A DNA stretch of 12,090 nucleotides from SAR202 cluster bacterium (GTDB taxonomy: Bacteria; Chloroflexota; Dehalococcoidia; UBA3495), in assembly GCA_009392075.1 (NCBI GenBank), contig VFHG01000088.1, positions 1 through 12,090 on the forward strand. Reading direction: 5' to 3'. The notes under the pieces are model-generated. The model was not told the DNA's origin and searched no databases. It saw nothing but the letters and a program-made list of their open reading frames with translations. How positions within the stretch are numbered: position 1 is the first letter of the stretch; each line of letters opens with the position of its first letter. This document shows positions 7,093 through 12,090 of this stretch, one piece after another. Position numbers and translations under genes: made by a program.

Positions 7093-7782
7093 ATGAAACT
7101 CGTTTTCCTGCACGGAGCCGGTAGCTCCAGTCTCTCCTACTACTACCAGCTCCAGCATTTCCGAAACTCCAAGGCAATCGATCTGCTCGGACACTCCACC
7201 GGCACACCCTGCCACAATATCGACAGTTACCTTGAGTGGGTGCGCGGATTCATCACTGCCCGCCGGTACAAAAATGTCGTCCTCTGCGGGCACGGTATGG
7301 GTGGGGCTATCACGCTCCTATATGCTCTCAGGTATCCCGAAGAACTGAAGGGAATCATCCTCATGGGAACGGGTGCCCGCCCTTACGTGAATCCCGATAA
7401 GATGGAACGCTGCCGCCAACCGGGTCCGGATAATACAGAATGGCTAGCTGGTTACATGAAGTCTTTCGCAGGAGTCGCCCCAGATATGCACCCGGTGCTG
7501 TCGCAAAGAGCTGTGGAACTTGGCCCGGAAGTCCAATTGAACGATCTTCTGGCCTGCGACGGCTTCGACGTGATGGACCAGTTGGGCGGGATCGATTTGC
7601 CCACCCAGGTGCTTTGCGGAAGCGAGGACATGGTAACTCCGGTCAAGTACGCCGATTACCTAACCGAGCACATGCAAAACGTTAGGGAGACAATCATCCC
7701 GGGCGGTTCACATTTCTTTCAGATGGAAGAGTACAAAGTAGTGAACGAAGAGATCGAAAATTTCATGGCCAGCCTCAAATAA
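7093..7782 (+). CDS. Alpha/beta-hydrolase-fold protein lacking the nucleophile Ser
   Basis: This is a 229-residue cytosolic protein with the alpha/beta hydrolase fold. The oxyanion-hole HGAG is at 7-10, the nucleophile elbow is CGHGMGG (65-71), the acid is in CGSEDMVTP (Asp179) and the base is in GGSHFF (His207). The elbow should read G-x-S-x-G; here it reads G-H-G-M-G, so residue 68 is Gly (codon GGT, one transition from the Ser codon AGT). Acid, base and fold are kept, so the gene is not simply decaying. It may be a non-catalytic binding protein, use another mechanism, or reflect a point mutation or read error. Length is slightly short for the family, with a small cap region near 95-150. 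The start is supported by a weak CGAGAG 9 nt upstream. It converges with the flavin reductase, 27 bp apart, with no obvious shared terminator. Confidence 0.85.
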   Translation: MKLVFLHGAGSSSLSYYYQLQHFRNSKAIDLLGHSTGTPCHNIDSYLEWVRGFITARRYKNVVLCGHGMGGAITLLYALRYPEELKGIILMGTGARPYVNPDKMERCRQPGPDNTEWLAGYMKSFAGVAPDMHPVLSQRAVELGPEVQLNDLLACDGFDVMDQLGGIDLPTQVLCGSEDMVTPVKYADYLTEHMQNVRETIIPGGSHFFQMEEYKVVNEEIENFMASLK

Positions 7783-7809
7783 TGGCTAGCCGTCGATAAA
7801 AGTTGCTAT

Positions 7810-8295
7810 CTAATCTTCCGCCGGGTTGTACCAGCGGCTGTTGTAGAACATCAGAGGTGCGCCGGGCTCGTTCCGGCGCATTTCTTTTACTAGACCGATA
7901 TATATCGTATGGTCGCCGTAAACATGGGATCCAAGCACCTCGCAGCCGAAGAAAACCATTGACCCGTCCAACACCGGCACCTGGTCGTCCGCTTCCGAGT
8001 AATTGAATTCAACGTCGGCGGTCCGGTCTTCCGGCTTCTTAGCGAAATATGCACCCAGTTCCTGCTGCTCTTGCCTGAGAATATTCACTCCGAACTTGCT
8101 TGTCTTTTCCATGAAGCCATGGGTATTGGTCCCGTGGGCAATACAGACCATGACGGTCGGGGGATCCAGGCATATCGATGAGAAAGCGTTCGCCGTCATA
8201 GAATGGGGTTCGCTGTCATCATCCAGTGTCGTTATAACCGTCACGCCGGTGGCGAACAATCCTAGGGCAGCCCTAAACTCGGAAGTATCTAGCAA
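7810..8295 (-). CDS. Flavin reductase-like FMN-binding protein
   Basis: This is a 161-residue member of the flavin reductase-like (HpaC/RutF-type) family. These proteins use NAD(P)H to supply reduced FMN or FAD to a partner monooxygenase. Motifs in order are FATGVTVIT (14-22), MTANAFSSICLDPP (33-46, flavin phosphate/isoalloxazine contact), FGVNIL (68-73), GDHTIYIGLV (127-136) and PLMFYNSRWY (147-156). I chose the TTG at 8293-8295 because the product then starts MLDTSEFRAALG, as in relatives, with TAGGT 6 nt upstream. A longer frame from TTG 8328 would begin right at the predicted transcription start with no ribosome binding site. No monooxygenase lies beside it, so its partner is elsewhere or the enzyme serves several. 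Some family members are themselves flavin-dependent oxidoreductases. Confidence 0.87.
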   Translation of the reverse strand: MLDTSEFRAALGLFATGVTVITTLDDDSEPHSMTANAFSSICLDPPTVMVCIAHGTNTHGFMEKTSKFGVNILRQEQQELGAYFAKKPEDRTADVEFNYSEADDQVPVLDGSMVFFGCEVLGSHVYGDHTIYIGLVKEMRRNEPGAPLMFYNSRWYNPAED

Positions 8296-8336
8296 GACAA
8301 TACCTACACAATAGTGATACAGGTGCAATCGCCAAT

Positions 8337-8366
8337 ATTATATACGCTCAAATATTAGGCTGCCAC
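8337..8366 (-). promoter_or_regulatory. Candidate promoter of the flavin reductase gene
   Basis: On the minus strand GTGGCA (8366-8361, four of six -35 matches) is followed after 18 bp by a perfect TATAAT (8342-8337). Transcription would start near 8330, leaving a leader of about 35 nt that carries the TAGGT ribosome binding site and leads to the TTG at 8295. This separates the reductase from the BtuF-like gene upstream. Confidence 0.45.
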
Positions 8367-8393
8367 CACAGAAATTGGTTGCGTTCTGGCTAT

Positions 8394-9365
8394 TTAGTGA
8401 TAGGGGCTGAAGCAGTCGCTGATCTCTCCGTCTGGACGGCCCGCGTAACGCTGAACATCTAGCTTGACCACCGCGTTCCTGGGCACCAACCCGTTAAATA
8501 GGTCTGGATGCGTTAATTGGGCCAGAATCTCCAAGCCTTCAATGGTTCTAGGCCCAGGCCGGCTAAAGTATGAATGGTCGATCAGATAGACTTCGCCGTT
8601 CTGGACACACGTCATATCCCGCCAGCCTTCTTGACTCTCCAACCACGGGACTTCACGAAGATTTCTTGCCAGGTCAGACGAGCACAGGTCTACGAACAGT
8701 TTATCGGGGTTATAGTCATGGACCTCGCGCCATTCCAATCGTTTAGCGGCGCTGCCGGAGGGGAGCAAATCCTGGTTTCCTCCGGCCAGTTCCAAAAGAT
8801 CGGGTATCCAGTGGCCGCCCAGTACCAAGGGATTGATTCCCTCGATAGAAAACACCCGTGGCCGGTGCGCGGCCGCCGGTAGTTTGTCTTGGATCGACCT
8901 GACCCGCTGACGTATTTTGGCAATGGCCTCATTCGCTTCGATTTCAGCGCCGCAGGCGAGTCCGATCTGCAAGAACGAGTTCAGTACGCCTTCGAACGTC
9001 ATCGGCTGTAGCACTACTATCTCAGGCTGGACATCCATTCCAGCAACAACTCCGGTGACCTGCCCGACATCCACTTCGCAGACGTGACAAAGGTCCTGGG
9101 TCAAGATCACGTCTGGCGACTCCCGGACCAGCCACTCTTGGTCTAACTCAAAGGGATTATCACCTCTGGTCAATATGTCGATCATGGCAGCTTCCACTTC
9201 GTCGCTAGACATGACCGACGGATCGACTTTACTGTGGCTGACTACTGGCTTGGACCGGGCCTCTGCTGGAAAGTCACACAGGTCGGAGACGCCCGCGACT
9301 TGGTCGCCCAGCCCTAGGGCAAACAATATCTCGGTCCCGCTGGGGAGTAGGGAACAAATCTTCAT
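8394..9365 (-). CDS. Cytosolic cobalamin-binding/BtuF-like protein
   Basis: This is a 323-residue member of the periplasmic-binding-protein-like family that includes BtuF and iron-siderophore binders (COG0614 type). The fold begins at once with KICSLLPSGTEILFALGLG (2-20). There is no signal peptide, lipobox or membrane segment, so the protein should stay in the cytosol. SPDVILTQDLCHVCEV (83-98) contains a Cys93-x-x-Cys96 pair, a feature of the subgroup usually labelled cobalamin-binding protein. HWIPDLLELAGG (185-196) is the second-lobe signature. No BtuC/BtuD permease or ATPase genes and no cobalamin riboswitch are nearby, so a transport role is not supported here. The start ATG has GGAGGG 12 nt upstream, slightly long. 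The C-terminus ends 98 bp before the flavin reductase start, with a promoter in between. Confidence 0.8.
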   Translation of the reverse strand: MKICSLLPSGTEILFALGLGDQVAGVSDLCDFPAEARSKPVVSHSKVDPSVMSSDEVEAAMIDILTRGDNPFELDQEWLVRESPDVILTQDLCHVCEVDVGQVTGVVAGMDVQPEIVVLQPMTFEGVLNSFLQIGLACGAEIEANEAIAKIRQRVRSIQDKLPAAAHRPRVFSIEGINPLVLGGHWIPDLLELAGGNQDLLPSGSAAKRLEWREVHDYNPDKLFVDLCSSDLARNLREVPWLESQEGWRDMTCVQNGEVYLIDHSYFSRPGPRTIEGLEILAQLTHPDLFNGLVPRNAVVKLDVQRYAGRPDGEISDCFSPYH

Positions 9366-9556
9366 TTCTGAGTTCCGCCCTCCGTTTTTGAATCGGTGGC
9401 GCCCTTAGCACACGGTCGATATTAGCTGGCATTTTTTATGAAACCGTGCCTACCAGCTCCGTCAATCGGAATTTCGGGTGCGTAAGCTGATGTATTATAG
9501 ACCTCGGTCAATCGCCGGGTCAGGTGTGAGGCACAGACTTGTCCTAACGATTGGAT

Positions 9557-9573
9557 GCGCGCGGCTGGCGCGC
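9557..9573. repeat. GC-rich hairpin upstream of the second MFS gene
   Basis: GCGCGC (9557-9562) and GCGCGC (9568-9573) flank a 5-nt loop, GGCTG. The structure lies 42 bp upstream of the MFS start within the 250-bp divergent region shared with the BtuF-like gene. There is no T-run on either side, so it is not a standard terminator. It could be a leader stem or only local GC-rich sequence. The same divergent region holds a TATTAT box at 9493-9498 (plus strand) without a convincing -35. Confidence 0.3.
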
Positions 9574-9615
9574 GACCTGCGAAGGAATCGATCTTAAACC
9601 AGGCGGCCACCGAGA

Positions 9616-10908
9616 ATGGCCCAAAGTTCATCGATTGAGAAATGGAGCCAATGGGACCTCCTTAAGCTGAATTCCTTCAGCTTTGGGATCACCGGGTTCA
9701 TCTTGGCAATGGACACTGTGGTACTGCCGGTGATCGTTCTGACGGTAGCACCGGACGAGTTTAAGAACACCTATCTGGCGATCTTGGGCATCAGCGGCCT
9801 GGTCATGGCGGCCATGGTCCAGCCAACCATCGGACGCATCAGCGACCGCACTCGGTCTGCGTTTGGCCGCCGCGTCCCGTTCATCATCTCGGGCGCCGTG
9901 TTCTCCGCAATTGGGTTGGTGGGCATCAGACTAGCTCCCAACTTCGGTGTTTTGTTCGCTGTCTGGATCTTCATTCAGGCCAACGTGAACATCGCCTACG
10001 GACCAGGGTTAGCGCTGATCCGGGACTGTGTGCCATTGAATCGCATCGGCATGGCATCGTCGATGAAGATCATGTCCGACGCCGCTGGCGGAGCGGTAAT
10101 GATCGCGGTGACCGGCGCTTTGATCGGCAATACCGGGTCACTCGACTGGGAATGGATCTCTCTGGGTATTCTTGCTTTCCTCATGATTCTGGCTATTTCG
10201 ATCACTTCAGTCCAGGTTTCGCGCCGGGAATTAAAGGCGCCCGTAGACTCTCAGCGGACTGATATCCAATCGTCGTTCCGTTCGGTGATGAGTGCCCAAC
10301 TAAGCCTATTCCTGTTCTCCCGTCTAATCATGATCACAGCCATAGCCTCATTCCAGACCTACGGGCTTTTCTTCCTCAGGGACTCGGTGGGTCTAGACAA
10401 TCCGGCCGAGGCTTTGGGACGCATGACCTTGGTGATCGCCAGCGCTTTGGCGATTGGCGTGTATATCTCCGGGCGGGTGTCGGACCGGGTGGGCAGGAGG
10501 CCGGTGGTCATGGTTGGCGCGATTGGCGCAGCACTAAGCACTTTATGGATGCTGACCGCGGACGACTCAACGCAGGTCTTGATCATCGCCAGCGTTATCG
10601 GCGCATCGATAGGTGTATTGCTGAGCGCAAATTGGGCCCTGGCCAACGAACTGGCAGAAGAAGGCCAGGCCGGCCTACACATGGGGATAGTCAACTTGGC
10701 GACCATCGGCGGCGCAGCCATTGCAAAAATGCTTGGCCCAGGCATCGACGCCCTAAACCGAATTCCAGGCCGTGCGGACGATTTTGGCTACCATGTTCTG
10801 ATAGCAGGCGCCGCGGCCTTGTTCATCATCGGCGCTTTGATGCTGATGCCCCTGAAAAAACCAGGACGGGAGTCTGTTCCCAAAGACACAGACTCTCCGC
10901 CAACATAA
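9616..10908 (+). CDS. MFS transporter, GPH/SLC45-like
   Basis: This is a 430-residue inner-membrane permease with about twelve hydrophobic segments and a short polar C-terminal tail. The first-half loop GRISDRTRSAFGRRVPFI (73-90) matches the D-x-T-x-S-x-x-G-R-R-x-P-F-I signature of glycoside/pentoside/hexuronide symporters and SLC45-type sugar transporters. ALIRDCVP followed by GMASSM (133-150) corresponds to their D-x-x-P...RG.AS segment. The equivalent second-half loop is GRVSDRVGRRPVV (286-298). A cation-coupled sugar or sugar-acid uptake role is plausible, but the substrate is unknown. The start ATG has AGGCGG (9601-9606) 9 nt upstream. It converges with the HpaI-type aldolase, 30 bp between stops, without an obvious terminator hairpin. 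The shared location hints at sugar-acid catabolism, but the two genes are not one operon. Confidence 0.85.
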   Translation: MAQSSSIEKWSQWDLLKLNSFSFGITGFILAMDTVVLPVIVLTVAPDEFKNTYLAILGISGLVMAAMVQPTIGRISDRTRSAFGRRVPFIISGAVFSAIGLVGIRLAPNFGVLFAVWIFIQANVNIAYGPGLALIRDCVPLNRIGMASSMKIMSDAAGGAVMIAVTGALIGNTGSLDWEWISLGILAFLMILAISITSVQVSRRELKAPVDSQRTDIQSSFRSVMSAQLSLFLFSRLIMITAIASFQTYGLFFLRDSVGLDNPAEALGRMTLVIASALAIGVYISGRVSDRVGRRPVVMVGAIGAALSTLWMLTADDSTQVLIIASVIGASIGVLLSANWALANELAEEGQAGLHMGIVNLATIGGAAIAKMLGPGIDALNRIPGRADDFGYHVLIAGAAALFIIGALMLMPLKKPGRESVPKDTDSPPT

Positions 10909-10938
10909 TAGGCGCTTCGAGTCAGGAATTAACGGCGC

Positions 10939-11694
10939 TTAACGTGCATTGTTGGCCTTCTCCACGAAGGCGGCGGCTCCTCTGGCCACCCAAGCGTTCC
11001 AAGGCGTCATCAAGAACTGGACCCCTTTCTGGGCGTATTCTTCCACACTTTCGTCGTTGACCAGCGTTCCCGCCACCTTTCCTGCGGCTATGATCTTGGC
11101 GATGCCATCGTCGATCGCCGCCAAGACTTCCGGATGGCCGGCATCACCGATGTGGCCCATCGTCTGGGAAAGGTCCGACGGCGCTATGAAAAACACGTCG
11201 ATGTCCGGCACCGTCAGTATCTCGTCCAAATTCTCGAGGGCCTCAGCCTCTTCGAGCAGCACGATGACCATCGTTTGGTCGTTGGCCCGGTGGAAGTAGT
11301 CACTGACCCCAAAAGATTGCCGCCCGCCAAACATCCCCCGGTAGCCCAAGGGGGAGTATTTTGTGGACTGGGCTGCCTGTTCAGCAGCCTCTTTAGTGTT
11401 CACGTGGGGCACCACTATCCCCAACGAGCCCCGGTCAAGAGTGCGAGTAATCAGGCCAGGGTCGTTGGAATTGACCCTGGTTACTGAAGCCATCTCCCAG
11501 AGATCACAAGCTCTAGTCATATTGCCCAACTCGTGCCAGTCGATCGATCCGTGCTCGCACTCGATCCAAGCGGCGTCGAAGTCCATTGGACCCAAGAAAT
11601 CGATAATGTCGCTGCTCTGCAGACCGGAAACCACGGTGATAACTTCCCCCTTCTGCAATTTCTGCTTCGCCTTATTAACTCTGATTGACGCCAC
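10939..11694 (-). CDS. HpcH/HpaI family class II aldolase
   Basis: This is a 251-residue metal-dependent aldolase of the HpcH/HpaI family. These enzymes reversibly split 2-oxo-acids such as 4-hydroxy-2-oxoheptanedioate or 2-keto-3-deoxy sugar acids to pyruvate and an aldehyde. The active-site parts are visible: the EHG motif with His48, TRVN with Arg73, LLEEAEAL with metal ligand Glu148, and APSDLS with metal ligand Asp174. KYSPLGYRGMFGG and GSLGIVVPHVN are also family-typical. I start the gene at GTG 11694 (residues V-A-S-I-R), because a strong GAGGAG lies 7 nt upstream. The frame stays open to 11772, but that extension has no ribosome binding site and no family similarity. Exact substrate is not decidable from sequence. 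Confidence 0.92.
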   Translation of the reverse strand: MASIRVNKAKQKLQKGEVITVVSGLQSSDIIDFLGPMDFDAAWIECEHGSIDWHELGNMTRACDLWEMASVTRVNSNDPGLITRTLDRGSLGIVVPHVNTKEAAEQAAQSTKYSPLGYRGMFGGRQSFGVSDYFHRANDQTMVIVLLEEAEALENLDEILTVPDIDVFFIAPSDLSQTMGHIGDAGHPEVLAAIDDGIAKIIAAGKVAGTLVNDESVEEYAQKGVQFLMTPWNAWVARGAAAFVEKANNAR

Positions 11695-12088
11695 GTCGTT
11701 TCTCCTCAATCGTTGGTTTTGCCCGCCGATGGCTGTTACAGGTGATGGCGAGCCTGGCCATTTTCCCACCACGGCTAAGAATACACAAATCCTGTTCTGG
11801 GAACCGGGCTACCGTTCTCCTGGAGACCTGTTCCCTTGCGTTTCTGGGACGGGCTGGAGCGGACGGCGGGCCGACAGTGAGCGCAAACAGGCTTAGGCCG
11901 CCAACCTGGGCCGTCACGGCAGACGCTACCGGGTCGGCCTGGGTGGGTAACGTTTCCCAGTTCTGGAAGCGGTTCATGTAGTGATGGATCACGAAACGCG
12001 AATAATCGGCCTCTGCCAAGGCTAGTTCGTGAGGCCCGATCGCTACAGTGATGGACAACATCCGCTGTAGATCGACTGGGTCACCTCC
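11675..12088 (-). CDS. Unrecognised partial open frame entering from the right edge
   Basis: The stretch 11695-12090 holds no gene I recognise. One minus-strand frame is open from the window edge (12088) to a stop at 11675-11677, which overlaps the aldolase start by 20 bp. Its edge-proximal part (12088 to about 11870) has codon use like a real gene and a protein-like composition, including EADYSRFVIHHYMNRFQNW. From about 11870 onward it becomes Arg/Ser/Pro-rich and looks random. If real, it is the C-terminal part of a protein whose beginning is outside the window, possibly with its true end blurred by a frameshift; a TAA lies one frame over near 11892-11894. Alternatively the whole stretch is non-coding upstream sequence of the aldolase. 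I assign no function. Confidence 0.3.
   Translation of the reverse strand, partial: GGDPVDLQRMLSITVAIGPHELALAEADYSRFVIHHYMNRFQNWETLPTQADPVASAVTAQVGGLSLFALTVGPPSAPARPRNAREQVSRRTVARFPEQDLCILSRGGKMARLAITCNSHRRAKPTIEEKRRGVNQS
11702..11707 (-). promoter_or_regulatory. Ribosome binding site fixing the aldolase start
   Basis: On the minus strand GAGGAG is followed after 7 nt by GTG at 11694. It is one of the strongest ribosome binding sites in the window and decides for the GTG over the more upstream ATG at 11772, which would add 26 residues unlike any HpaI relative. Confidence 0.75.
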
Positions 12089-12090
12089 CG

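Noticed and set aside
9366..9615. Cobalamin riboswitch before the BtuF-like gene.
   Set aside because: No B12-box-like sequence or long structured leader is visible on the minus strand.
9422..9631. Minus-strand frame of 69 codons in the divergent intergenic region.
   Set aside because: It overlaps the start of the MFS gene head-on, has no ribosome binding site and shows no family motif.
10909..10938. Shared terminator between the convergent MFS and aldolase genes.
   Set aside because: The two GGCGCTT copies are direct, not inverted, and no stem with a T-run is present.
11695..11772. N-terminal extension of the aldolase to the ATG at 11772.
   Set aside because: The extension lacks family similarity and a ribosome binding site, while GAGGAG precedes the GTG at 11694 at ideal distance.
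11685..11981. Plus-strand frame of 98 codons upstream of the aldolase.
   Set aside because: Its composition is Arg/Trp/Pro-rich and irregular, it lacks a ribosome binding site, and it lies opposite a better minus-strand frame.

Overview
The window carries ten confidently identified protein genes plus one doubtful partial frame. Coding density is high, base composition is moderately GC-rich with short AT-rich intergenic patches, and starts mix ATG, GTG and TTG. The gene mix is an XdhC/MocA pair, two major-facilitator permeases, an HpaI-type aldolase, a stand-alone gyrA, a flavin reductase and a signal-less cobalamin-binding-type protein. It would fit a free-living bacterium of the Chloroflexota (Dehalococcoidia/SAR202-like), but this is an inference from gene content and protein style. 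No rRNA or lineage marker in the window proves it. No mobile element, CRISPR array, tRNA or rRNA was seen.

Left part (1-3443). A TTG-started Fsr-like MFS permease (+) is preceded by two perfect 13-bp repeats and a third degenerate copy that look like an operator. It converges on a two-gene minus-strand operon, xdhC then mocA, 11 bp apart. These are maturation genes for molybdenum hydroxylases: MocA makes the cytosine dinucleotide form of the cofactor and XdhC carries and inserts it. No molybdenum hydroxylase gene lies in the window.

Centre (3444-7092). A class I glutamine-amidotransferase-like hydrolase of the PuuD family, whose promoter and start geometry suggest a leaderless mRNA, is followed by gyrA with its own promoter and ribosome binding site. 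GyrA has glycine at the position equivalent to E. coli Ser83, a variant GyrA box and a strongly acidic tail. An AT-rich stretch after gyrA holds a perfect 13-bp inverted repeat.

Right part (7093-12090). An alpha/beta-hydrolase-fold protein whose nucleophile serine is replaced by glycine converges on a flavin reductase. Upstream of the reductase, on the same strand, lies a cytosolic BtuF-like protein with a CxxC motif. A divergent region then leads to an MFS permease with a GPH/SLC45-type loop motif, which converges on an HpcH/HpaI aldolase read from the right. The last ~400 bp hold no recognisable gene, only a minus-strand frame open to the window edge.

Functionally the region reads as chromosomal core plus catabolic accessory genes, not one dedicated system. 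I did not find convincing evidence of a previously undescribed multi-gene system. The best leads are the serine-less hydrolase, the iteron-like operator, the GyrA residue 83 change, and the molybdenum-enzyme maturation pair separated from any client enzyme.
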